The position numbers and the translations under genes are program-made. The notes beneath the pieces were generated by a model. It made no database searches and was not told where the DNA came from. It saw only the letters and a program-made list of their open reading frames with translations. DNA of 64,000 bases from Actinomadura livida. GTDB lineage: Bacteria; Actinomycetota; Actinomycetes; Streptosporangiales; Streptosporangiaceae. Numbering within the stretch: position 1 is the stretch's first letter; each line of letters opens with the position of its first letter. The DNA lies in contig NZ_BMRO01000011.1 of NCBI RefSeq assembly GCF_014648675.1, positions 1 to 64,000 of the forward strand, in the 5' to 3' direction. Positions 8,192-14,960 of the stretch are shown piece by piece.

Positions 8192-9228
8192 CCCCACCGG
8201 TCTCCGGCGCCGCCGGCCTCACCGCGGCCTGGCTGAGCGACGCCCTCGCGACGAAGGTCACCGCCGTCCGCACCGAGCCCGTCGGCACCGGCCAGGTGTC
8301 CGACAGCCTCCGCCTGTTCCTCACCTACGCGGGCGAGACCGGCCTGCCGCCCACCATGGTCGCCAAGGTCCCCGCCGCCGACCCCTCCAGCCGCGCCGCC
8401 GCCCGCGCCGTCCGCACCTACGAGGTCGAGGCGAGCTTCTACGCGGAGATCGCCGGCCGCCTCGACGCGGGCGTGCCCGCCTGCCACTTCTCCGCCTACG
8501 AGCCCGAGCAGGACGAGTACACCGTCCTGCTGGAGGACCTCGCGCCCGCGCAGCCCGGCGACCAGCTCGCCGGAGTCACGGCCGAGGACGCCGCCGCCGC
8601 GATCGACGAGATGGCGGCCCTGCACGCCGCCGGCTGGGACGACCCCGCGCTCGCCGCCCTGCCCTGGCTCAACCGGCACGACGCCGAGGCGGCCGTCTTC
8701 ACCGCCGCGATGGTCACCGGCCTGTACGAGGGTTTCAAGGAACGCTACGGCGCCGACCTGGGCCCCGACGTCCTCGCGCTGATCGAGGAGTTCCTGCCTT
8801 CGATCGGGGGCTACCTGGCCGACCGCGAGGGGCCGTCCACCCTCTTCCACGGCGACTTCCGCGCCGACAACCTCCTGTTCGGCGGCCCGCGCGCCGCCGT
8901 CGTGGACTGGCAGACCTGCGCCTACGGCCCCGGCCCGGCCGACCTCGCGTACTTTCTCGGTTCCAGCCTCCCGGTCGAGGCCCGCCGCGCCCGCGAACGC
9001 GCGCTCGTCAACCGCTACCACGCGGCCCTGATTGGGCGCGGTGTCACTCTCACCTGGGACGACTGCTGGGACGCCTACCGCCGCCACGCCTTCCACGGCA
9101 TCGTCATGTCCATCGGCGCGTCCATGATCGTCGAACGCACCGACCGCGGCGACGAGATGTTCCGCACCATGACCACCCGCCATGCCCGCCATGCGCGAGA
9201 CCTGAACGCGCTCTCCCTCCTCACCTGA
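8188..9228 (+). CDS. APH/ecdysteroid-kinase-like phosphotransferase
   Basis: A 346-residue kinase of the aminoglycoside phosphotransferase/choline kinase fold. The Brenner motif is LFHGDFRADNLLFGG (catalytic Asp and downstream Asn, about residue 230) and the metal-binding Asp is in AVVDWQTCAYGPGPADLAYFLG. A MVAKVPAADP segment supplies the N-lobe lysine. Proteins of this type beside fatty-acid or steroid dehydrogenases are usually labelled DUF1679/EcKinase-like and may phosphorylate a hydroxylated hydrophobic small molecule. The substrate here is unknown and aminoglycoside resistance is not implied. Translationally coupled to the DUF7064 gene (ATGA overlap). The next operon begins about 50 bases downstream with its own promoter. 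Confidence 0.78.
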   Translation: MTPPVSGAAGLTAAWLSDALATKVTAVRTEPVGTGQVSDSLRLFLTYAGETGLPPTMVAKVPAADPSSRAAARAVRTYEVEASFYAEIAGRLDAGVPACHFSAYEPEQDEYTVLLEDLAPAQPGDQLAGVTAEDAAAAIDEMAALHAAGWDDPALAALPWLNRHDAEAAVFTAAMVTGLYEGFKERYGADLGPDVLALIEEFLPSIGGYLADREGPSTLFHGDFRADNLLFGGPRAAVVDWQTCAYGPGPADLAYFLGSSLPVEARRARERALVNRYHAALIGRGVTLTWDDCWDAYRRHAFHGIVMSIGASMIVERTDRGDEMFRTMTTRHARHARDLNALSLLT

Positions 9229-9275
9229 GGCCCGCGCCCGCGCAAGGGACGTTTCGGCATTTTTCGGGTGACGTC

Positions 9276-9305
9276 TTGACATGAATGGACGTCCTCAAAT
9301 CTACT
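9276..9305 (+). promoter_or_regulatory. Sigma-70-type promoter of the glycan operon
   Basis: A consensus -35 box TTGACA (9276-9281) is followed after 18 bases by TCTACT (9300-9305) as -10 box. The first 14-bp CebR-type palindrome starts at the last base of the -10 box, so the transcription start should fall inside that operator. The geometry is that of a repressor-controlled promoter. It points right, toward the membrane-protein gene starting at 9438. Confidence 0.6.
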
Positions 9306-9318
9306 GGGAGCGCTCCCA
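9305..9318. promoter_or_regulatory. CebR/CelR-type operator 1 (TGGGAGCGCTCCCA)
   Basis: A perfect 14-bp palindrome TGGGAGCGCTCCCA, identical to the consensus bound by the LacI-family cellobiose regulators CebR (Streptomyces) and CelR (Thermobifida), which release DNA on binding cellobiose or related cello-oligosaccharides. It directly follows the -10 box of the glycan operon promoter. A second identical copy lies 45 bases downstream. Confidence 0.85.
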
Positions 9319-9349
9319 AGGATTTCGCGGGGTGCGCGGCGGTCGGATG

Positions 9350-9363
9350 TGGGAGCGCTCCCA
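9350..9363. promoter_or_regulatory. CebR/CelR-type operator 2 (TGGGAGCGCTCCCA)
   Basis: The second perfect copy of TGGGAGCGCTCCCA, 45 bases (start to start) after the first, about four helical turns, and 74 bases before the start codon at 9438. Same-face spacing would suit cooperative binding or looping by a LacI-family tetramer or two dimers. A regulator gene is not in the window. Confidence 0.85.
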
Positions 9364-9437
9364 TGATAGTTGAAATCGGGACTAAAGGGGATTGGCGCCG
9401 GTCGGTCGCGCGGTGCCACGGGGAAAGGTGTCGCACA

Positions 9438-10166
9438 ATGACCGTCAGGAGCGGGGACCCGGGCTCCCGGACGCGGTCCGGAGAAGGCGAACCGGATTCC
9501 GCAACCGGTGGCGCACAGCCCGCGACGCCCGTCCGCTGGGGCGTTCACGTGTGGTGGGCCGCGCTTGTGGCGGGGGCGGCCGGGGCGCTGGCCGTACTGC
9601 TGTTCATGCCGCACGGGCGGGAGATCGGGGCCGCCTGGGAACTGCCGGTGAAACTGCTGGTGTTCGCCTGCCTGGCCTGCGGGATCGCGCTGTTCCCGTG
9701 GCCGTCGAGGGTTCCGCATTGGGTGTTGTACGCGCCGTTCGCCTTCTTCGCCGGCTACCTCTTTCCGCGGATCAGCGGCTTCTACTTCCTGGACGGCGAG
9801 CGCGCCGATGCGGACAGTTTCTACACCCACCTTTACCTGCTGCTCTATCCGGGCCTCGTGCTGACCGCCGCCGCCGCCTACCGGCTCGGGGGAGGGACGC
9901 CCGGCCGGTGCCTGAAGGTCGTCTTCACCGGGATCGCCGTCATCTTCTCCGGCTTCCTCGACCTCATGTGGTTCGTCGTCAACCCGGTGGACATCCCGCC
10001 CGAGATCGACGCCCCGCACATCAACCTGATCACCGGCGGGCCGATCTCGTTCGGCGCGACGGTCGTGTTCGCGCTCGCCCACGTCCCGTTCGTCGTCGCG
10101 TTCAACCTGCTGCCGCTGGACCGCTGGCTCGGGCGCCTGCTCGGCACCGGGCGGAGCGGTGCCTGA
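9438..10166 (+). CDS. Polytopic membrane protein, first gene of the glycan operon
   Basis: A 242-residue protein with a polar N-terminal tail of about 40 residues and roughly six hydrophobic segments: VWWAALVAGAAGALAVLLF, LPVKLLVFACLACGIALF, VLYAPFAFFAGYLFP, LYLLLYPGLVLTAAAAY, VFTGIAVIFSGFLDLMWFVV and ISFGATVVFALAHVPFVVAF. A loop GFYFLDGERADADSFYTHLY and the segment NPVDIPPEIDAPHINLITGGP are the most distinctive parts. I do not recognise the family. The start is an ATG behind GGGAAAGGTG at 9421-9430. It stands first behind the two CebR-type operators, and the GT2 gene begins 16 bases after its stop. It may assist lipid-linked glycan synthesis or export, by context only. Confidence 0.7.
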   Translation: MTVRSGDPGSRTRSGEGEPDSATGGAQPATPVRWGVHVWWAALVAGAAGALAVLLFMPHGREIGAAWELPVKLLVFACLACGIALFPWPSRVPHWVLYAPFAFFAGYLFPRISGFYFLDGERADADSFYTHLYLLLYPGLVLTAAAAYRLGGGTPGRCLKVVFTGIAVIFSGFLDLMWFVVNPVDIPPEIDAPHINLITGGPISFGATVVFALAHVPFVVAFNLLPLDRWLGRLLGTGRSGA

Positions 10167-10182
10167 GCGGGAGGGGGCCACC

Positions 10183-11046
10183 ATGCCTGCGTACGACCCG
10201 CCTGCGTACGACCTGCCTGCGTACGACCTGCCTGCGTACGACATGCCTGCGTACGACATGCCTCCGCACGGGAGCGCGTCCGGCGCCGTCGAGATCTCCG
10301 TGGCGGCGCCCGCCTACAACGAGGCGGCGAACATCGCCGAGGTGGTCACCGAGTGGCAGGCCTACCTGCGGCGCAACGCGATGGTCGGCGAGTGGGAGAT
10401 CGTCGTCTGCGACGACGGGAGCACCGACGCGACCGCCGACATCCTCGAAGAGCTCCGGGTGGGCTGCCCCGAGCTGGTCGTCGTGCGGTTCGACCGCAAC
10501 CGCGGCGCGGGCGCGGCGATCCGCGCCGCGATCGGGCACACGCGGCTGGACTGGGTGCTGCTCCTTGACTCCGACGGCCAGTTCCCGATCGCCAACCTCG
10601 ACCGGTTCCTCGGGCCCGTCCTCGCCGGCGAGGGCACGGCCTTCTCCGGCGCCCGCGTCCGGAAGGCCGACGGCGCCGCGTACCGGTGGGGCTCGGCGGC
10701 GAGCGGCGCGGTCAGCAACCTGCTGCACCGCACCCGGTACCGCGACTTCAACTCGATCTTCAAGCTGGTGCACGGGCCGCTGCTGCGCGCGCTGCCGCTG
10801 GAGGCCGGCGGGATGAACTGCTCGACCGAGATCACCGCCCGGGTCGTCGAGCTCGGCCGCGGGTGGGTGGAGATCCCGATCGAGCACCGGCCGCGCGCCG
10901 GCGGGGGACGCGGCTGGCGGTACTGGCGCGGGGCCCGGGACCGGGCGCTGCTCGTCGGCTACCTCGGCTACCGGCACTGGCTGCAGCGGCGGGGCGTGCT
11001 GCGCGCCCCGTCCGCGAACGAGTGGATCCGCCGGGAGGTCCGGTGA
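10183..11046 (+). CDS. Family 2 glycosyltransferase with N-terminal PAYD repeat
   Basis: A 287-residue GT-A glycosyltransferase. Core motifs are VAAPAYNEAANIAEVV, IVVCDDGSTDATADIL, RFDRNRGAGAAIRAAI and the DSDGQF metal-binding segment, the layout of polyprenyl-phosphate mannosyl/glucosyl transferases (DPM1-like), though without obvious C-terminal membrane helices. Predicted to move a sugar from a nucleotide donor to a lipid carrier or growing glycan at the inner membrane face. The first 26 residues are five copies of a PAYD-x unit encoded by a 15-base tandem repeat and precede the catalytic domain. The start at 10183 has GAGGGGG 5 bases upstream. The stop overlaps the next start (GTGA). Confidence 0.85.
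   Translation: MPAYDPPAYDLPAYDLPAYDMPAYDMPPHGSASGAVEISVAAPAYNEAANIAEVVTEWQAYLRRNAMVGEWEIVVCDDGSTDATADILEELRVGCPELVVVRFDRNRGAGAAIRAAIGHTRLDWVLLLDSDGQFPIANLDRFLGPVLAGEGTAFSGARVRKADGAAYRWGSAASGAVSNLLHRTRYRDFNSIFKLVHGPLLRALPLEAGGMNCSTEITARVVELGRGWVEIPIEHRPRAGGGRGWRYWRGARDRALLVGYLGYRHWLQRRGVLRAPSANEWIRREVR
10186..10260 (+). repeat. 15-base tandem repeat, five copies, in coding sequence
   Basis: Five tandem 15-base units of the type CCTGCGTACGACMTG follow the start codon directly and encode PAYD plus P, L, L, M and M. A degenerate sixth (CCTCCGCACGGG) closes the array. Units differ only in the last codon. Loss or gain of units keeps the frame, so the N-terminal length can vary. The last two full units each contain an in-frame ATG, although without their own ribosome-binding sites. 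Confidence 0.9.
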
Positions 11047-12275
11047 GCGCCCAGGTCGCGATGTTCAGCGGCGGGCGGGGCGGCGCCGCCATCGCGCGGG
11101 AGCTGCTGCGCACGCCGGGGATCGGGCTGTCGCTGCTGATCAACGGCTACGACAACGGGATGTCCACCGGCGCGCTGCGCCGCTACCTGCCCGGGATGCT
11201 CGGACCGTCGGACTTCCGCAAGAACCTCCTGCTGCACCTGGACGCCCGCGACCCGGGGCAGGCGGCGCTGGCCGCGGTCCTGGAGCACCGCCTCCCGGAC
11301 GGGACGACGCCCCGCGACCTCGCCGGGTTCGTCGGCGCGCTCGCGGTCGACCTCGTCGAGGGGTGCCACGCGCTGCCGCGCCGCCCGCGGCTGGCGATCG
11401 CCCGGGACCTGGCCGCCTTCCTGGACCGGCTCGGCACCGGCGCCGGCTTCGACCTCGCGGACTGCGCGCTCGGCAACCTGGTGTTCGCCGGCGCCTACCT
11501 GCGGCTGGGGGAGGACTTCAACGCGGCGGTCCGCGCGTGCGCCGCGACGTTCGGGTCCCCGGTGCGGCTGCTGAACGTGACCGGCGGCGAGAACGCCCAC
11601 CTCGTGGCGCTCAAGCGGGACGGGCGGCTGCTGGCGGACGAGGCGGAGATCGTCGCGCCGCAGGACCCGGCGCCGATCACCGACCTGTTCCTGCTCCGCG
11701 ACCCGGTCCGCGACCGGGACGCGCTGGAGGCGATGCCCGCCGCGCGGGTGCGGCGGATCCTCGCCGGCCGCGGCGCCGAGGTGTCGCCGAACCCGGCGGC
11801 GCTGGCGGCGATCCGGGACGCCCGCCTGATCGTGTACGGGCCCGGCACCCCGCATTCGTCGCTGTATCCGAGCTACCGCGCGCCGGGGGTGGCGGAGGCG
11901 GTCGCGGCGAGCCGCGCGGCGGCGAAGGTGCTGGTCGTCAACATCCGGGAGGACCACGACGTCCAGGGCCTGAGCGCGTCGGACCACCTCGCCCGCGCCC
12001 TGGTCCATCTCGGCGACCCGTTCAACGAGCGGCGGTCCGTCACCCACGTCCTGTGCCACGGGGGCACGGGCGACCAAGCGGTGCCGGCGGACACGGTGCC
12101 GGGGGACACGGTGCGGGTGGACGTGCCGGGGGACGTCTGGGGCAGGGCCCGGTGGATCACCGCGGACCTGGCGGAGCCCGCGCGTCCCGGCACGCACAGC
12201 GGGCGGCGCACCGTGCGCGTCCTCACCGCCCTGGCGGGGCTGCCCGCCGCCACCCCGCTGGAGGAGGCCGGATGA
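11043..12275 (+). CDS. CofD/YvcK-like (COG0391) protein in the glycan operon
   Basis: A 410-residue protein with the CofD/YvcK nucleotide-sugar/phospholactate fold. The N-terminal glycine loop is VAMFSGGRGGAAIARELL. LLINGYDNGMSTGALRRYLPGMLGPSDFRKNLLLHL corresponds to the NnDDGGSsGxLR...PxGDiRn region of the family, and later come VRLLNVTGGENAHLV and LIVYGPGTPHSSLYPSYRAPGVAEAV (GPGSxxTSxxP-like). CofD transfers 2-phospholactate to Fo in F420 synthesis; YvcK binds UDP-GlcNAc. The altered loop and the setting between glycosyltransferases, a HAD enzyme and a nucleotidyltransferase argue for neither housekeeping role. I infer a phosphoryl-group or nucleotide-sugar step in glycan assembly. It begins with a GTG overlapping the previous stop and ends by ATGA overlap with the HAD gene. 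Confidence 0.72.
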   Translation: MSAQVAMFSGGRGGAAIARELLRTPGIGLSLLINGYDNGMSTGALRRYLPGMLGPSDFRKNLLLHLDARDPGQAALAAVLEHRLPDGTTPRDLAGFVGALAVDLVEGCHALPRRPRLAIARDLAAFLDRLGTGAGFDLADCALGNLVFAGAYLRLGEDFNAAVRACAATFGSPVRLLNVTGGENAHLVALKRDGRLLADEAEIVAPQDPAPITDLFLLRDPVRDRDALEAMPAARVRRILAGRGAEVSPNPAALAAIRDARLIVYGPGTPHSSLYPSYRAPGVAEAVAASRAAAKVLVVNIREDHDVQGLSASDHLARALVHLGDPFNERRSVTHVLCHGGTGDQAVPADTVPGDTVRVDVPGDVWGRARWITADLAEPARPGTHSGRRTVRVLTALAGLPAATPLEEAG

Positions 12276-12901
12276 TCTGGCTCTGCGATCTCGACGGCAC
12301 GCTCGTGGACTCCACCCCGGTCCACGAGGCCGCCTTCCGCGCCGCGCTCGCGGAGACCGCGCCCGGACTGCTCGGCTCCTTCCGGTACGAGCACCACGCC
12401 GGTGCCACCACCGACGAGGTCGCGGCGGTGCTGGGACTCGCCGCGGCCGACGCCCGGCGGCTCGTCGGCGCCAAGCGGCGGCACTACCGCGCGTACGTCG
12501 ACGCGGGGAAGGTGGCGGTCTTCCCGGGGGCGCGCAGGTTCCTCGCGGCCCTCGCCGCAGGCGGGCAGCCCGCCTACCTGGTCACGAGCGGCAGCCGCGG
12601 CTCGGTCGAGCGGGTGCTGGCGGCCTGCTCGCTGGGCCGGTGGTTCCGCGGCGTCCTCACCGGCGACGACGTCCCGGTCAGCAAGCCGGACCCGGCGTTC
12701 TACCTGCGCGCCTGCGAACGCTGGGGCATCGGGCCGGGCGAGGCCGCGGCCGTGGAGGACTCGGTCCACGGGGTGGCGTCCGCCGTCGGGGCCGGGCTGC
12801 GGACCTTCCAGGTGCACGGGGCCGAGCGCGCCCCGGGCGCGGTCCACCTCGGCGGGCTGGACGACCTCGTCGCGCTCGCCGAGGCGGAGGCCCGGCGGTG
12901 A
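12272..12901 (+). CDS. HAD-family phosphatase / beta-phosphoglucomutase-like
   Basis: A 209-residue HAD subfamily IA enzyme. Motif I is CDLDGTLVDSTPVHEAAF (nucleophile Asp and acid/base Asp), motif II is LVTSGSRGSVERVL, and motifs III/IV are VSKPDPAFYLRAC with AAAVEDSVHGVASAVGAG. A four-helix cap lies between motifs I and II. This layout fits phosphoglycolate phosphatase or beta-phosphoglucomutase relatives. In this operon it probably removes or shifts a phosphate on a sugar intermediate before nucleotidyl activation. Overlaps with both neighbours (ATGA, GTGA) put it in the same translational chain. Confidence 0.82.
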   Translation: MIWLCDLDGTLVDSTPVHEAAFRAALAETAPGLLGSFRYEHHAGATTDEVAAVLGLAAADARRLVGAKRRHYRAYVDAGKVAVFPGARRFLAALAAGGQPAYLVTSGSRGSVERVLAACSLGRWFRGVLTGDDVPVSKPDPAFYLRACERWGIGPGEAAAVEDSVHGVASAVGAGLRTFQVHGAERAPGAVHLGGLDDLVALAEAEARR

Positions 12902-13653
12902 GCGGATCCGTCTGCGCGGTGGTCCCGGCGGCCGGGCGGGGGACGCGGCTCGGCCTGGACGTCCCGAAGATCATGGTGGAGATCGCCGATGGCGCCACGG
13001 TGTGGGACCTGCTGTACCGGGCCCTGCGGCCGTCCGTCGACCACGTGCACGTGGTGGTCGCGCCCGCGGCGGAGACGCGGTTCCACCGCCTCGCCGCCGC
13101 GGAGATCGCCCGCGGCGCGGTGTCCGTGAGCGTCCAGCGCGAGCCGACCGGCATGGGCGACGCCGTCTTCGGAGCGTCCGGGCACTGGGAGTCCCACGGC
13201 GGGATCCTGGTGGTCTGGGGCGACCAGGTGAACCTGACCCGGGGGACGGTGCGCCGCGTCGTGGACGCGCACCTGCGCGCGCCGGGGCTGACGATCCCGC
13301 TGGTGCCGATGCCCGACCCGTACGTCGAGTACGAGCTGTCCGGCGGCCGGCTGCTGCGGGTCCGGCAGTCCCGGGAGGGCGACGCGTGCCGTCCCGGCGG
13401 GCTCAGCGACGTCGGCGTGTTCTGCCTGGGCACGGCCGGGCTCGCGGCCGCCTGGCGGGACTACCTCGCCGCCGCGAGCCGCGGCGCGATGACCGGCGAG
13501 GTCAACTTCCTGCCGTTCCTGGCCTACCTGTCGCTGGTCCGCGGCCGGGACGTCACGGCGGTGCACGTGGACGACCCGGACGAGGCGCGCGGCATCAACA
13601 CCGCGGCGGACCTGGAGTTCGCCCGGCGGCGGCACGCGGAGCGCGCCGGGTGA
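12898..13653 (+). CDS. Sugar-phosphate nucleotidyltransferase (GlmU/RmlA-like NTP transferase)
   Basis: A 251-residue NTP_transferase domain. The activation loop is VVPAAGRGTRLGLDVPKIMVEI, followed by a uridyltransferase-like QREPTGMGDAVFGA and the metal-binding site VVWGDQVNL. Near the C-terminus is the GEVNFLPFL and DPDEARGINTAADLEFA pattern of GlmU-type pyrophosphorylases. There is no left-handed beta-helix acetyltransferase domain. Predicted to make an NDP-sugar donor from a sugar-1-phosphate for the operon's glycosyltransferases. The sugar cannot be read from sequence. GTG start overlapping the HAD stop; its own stop overlaps the flippase start. Confidence 0.82.
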   Translation: MSGSVCAVVPAAGRGTRLGLDVPKIMVEIADGATVWDLLYRALRPSVDHVHVVVAPAAETRFHRLAAAEIARGAVSVSVQREPTGMGDAVFGASGHWESHGGILVVWGDQVNLTRGTVRRVVDAHLRAPGLTIPLVPMPDPYVEYELSGGRLLRVRQSREGDACRPGGLSDVGVFCLGTAGLAAAWRDYLAAASRGAMTGEVNFLPFLAYLSLVRGRDVTAVHVDDPDEARGINTAADLEFARRRHAERAG

Positions 13654-14960
13654 AGCCCGCCCGCATGCGGTCGCTGCTCGGCGGGCACGGGTGGGCGGCC
13701 GGGCCGACGCTGCTGAGCAGCCTGGCCAGCGCCACGGCCGCCGGGACCACGCTCGTCATCGCCCGCGGCGCGGGCCCGCGGGAGTTCGGGCAGTTCACGC
13801 TGGTGCTGACGATCGCGCTGATCGTCGCCGTGGGCATGCTGATGAGCCTGCACTACGTGCTGCTCCAGGAGCTGCCGCGCGCCCGGCCCGCGGAGCGCCC
13901 GGCCCTGGCGGCGACGGCGTTCCTGTCCACGCTCGCCCTGGGCGGGGGCCTGGCCGCCGCCGGGGCACTGCTCTCCCCGTTCCTGGCCGTCCCGCTGGGC
14001 GTCGACACTCGGACGCTGTGCCTCTCGTTCGCGCTCGGGCTGTCCCTGGCGCTGAACCAGCTGACCGAGGGCCTCCTGCGCGGCCTGGCGCGGTACCGGT
14101 TCGTCGCGTCCCTCAAGCTGGCGGTCGCCGCCGCCTACCTGGCCGGCTCGGCGTTCTGCCTGCTGGTCCTCGGCGTGCGCGACGCGGAGGTCTACCTCCT
14201 CGCGCTGATCGCCACGAACGCCGCGTTCGTCCTGGTGGCGCTGCCCGGCCTGGGGATCGCCCCGCGCTCCTGGACGCGGGCGGCGGCGCGCGCGCAGTAC
14301 CGGCTCGGCGGCTACATGACGGTGATCGCCGCGCTGACCGGCGTGCTGTTCGGCATCGACGTGATCTTCCTGAACCACTGGGCGGGCGCGGGGGACGTCG
14401 GCGTGTACTCGGTCTACAACGGCTTCCCGAAGCGGCTGCTCGGCGTGCTGTTCACCGACGGGGTCGGCCTGGTGCTGCTGCCGGCGCTCGCGGTGGCGGA
14501 CAAGCCGGCCGCGCTGCGGCGGATCGCGCGGATCACCCCGCTGGTCGCGCTGGGCACGGCGGCCGTGGCGTTCGCCGCGAGCACCGGCTTCTTCGTCCTG
14601 CTGGGCGGCGGCTACCCGTACTCGCTCGGGCTCATGGCGCTGTCGGCGGCGGGCATCGGCGCGCACACGGTCTTCAACCTGTACTCCGTCGCCCTGTCGA
14701 TGGACGGGGTGCGCGGCGCGCGGCTCCTCGTCGGCTGCCTCGCGGCGGGCACGCCCGTCGCCGCCGCCTGCCTGGCCGCGTGCGTCGCCTGGTGGGGGCT
14801 GACCGGGGCGCTGGCGGGCTTCGCGCTGGGCAACGCGATCCTCGTGGCGATCGTGGGGACCGCCGCGGCCAGGACGTACCGGCGCGCGGACCCCCCTGCC
14901 GCGCCGCACTCGCAGCAGACGGACACAGTGGAGACGGACACAGTGGAGGCGCAGCGGTGA
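13650..14960 (+). CDS. Polysaccharide flippase (MOP/Wzx-like)
   Basis: A 436-residue integral membrane protein with about 12-14 hydrophobic segments. Its N-terminus has the Polysacc_synt pattern (TLLSSLASATAAGTTLVIARGAGPREFGQFTLVLTIALIV). It ends in a short charged tail with a duplicated TDTVE unit encoded by a 15-base direct repeat near 14925-14955. The charged residues within helices and the lack of transport ATPase motifs fit a MOP-superfamily lipid-linked oligosaccharide or teichoic-like glycan flippase. In this operon it would translocate the glycolipid made by the glycosyltransferases. GTG start overlapping the preceding stop; the next gene starts at 14957, within its last codons. Confidence 0.83.
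   Translation: MKPARMRSLLGGHGWAAGPTLLSSLASATAAGTTLVIARGAGPREFGQFTLVLTIALIVAVGMLMSLHYVLLQELPRARPAERPALAATAFLSTLALGGGLAAAGALLSPFLAVPLGVDTRTLCLSFALGLSLALNQLTEGLLRGLARYRFVASLKLAVAAAYLAGSAFCLLVLGVRDAEVYLLALIATNAAFVLVALPGLGIAPRSWTRAAARAQYRLGGYMTVIAALTGVLFGIDVIFLNHWAGAGDVGVYSVYNGFPKRLLGVLFTDGVGLVLLPALAVADKPAALRRIARITPLVALGTAAVAFAASTGFFVLLGGGYPYSLGLMALSAAGIGAHTVFNLYSVALSMDGVRGARLLVGCLAAGTPVAAACLAACVAWWGLTGALAGFALGNAILVAIVGTAAARTYRRADPPAAPHSQQTDTVETDTVEAQR

Noticed and set aside
8188..9228. Aminoglycoside resistance gene
   Set aside because: The Brenner and DWQ motifs show an APH fold, but the sequence type and the setting beside FadE/DUF7064 genes match EcKinase-like metabolic kinases.
9305..9363. 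Phage attachment site (two identical 14-mers)
   Set aside because: Each copy is a perfect palindrome identical to the CebR/CelR operator and sits on a promoter; no integrase or tRNA is near.
10186..10260. CRISPR-like array (regular repeats)
   Set aside because: Units are contiguous without spacers, only 15 bases long, and encode an in-frame PAYDx tail, so this is a coding minisatellite.
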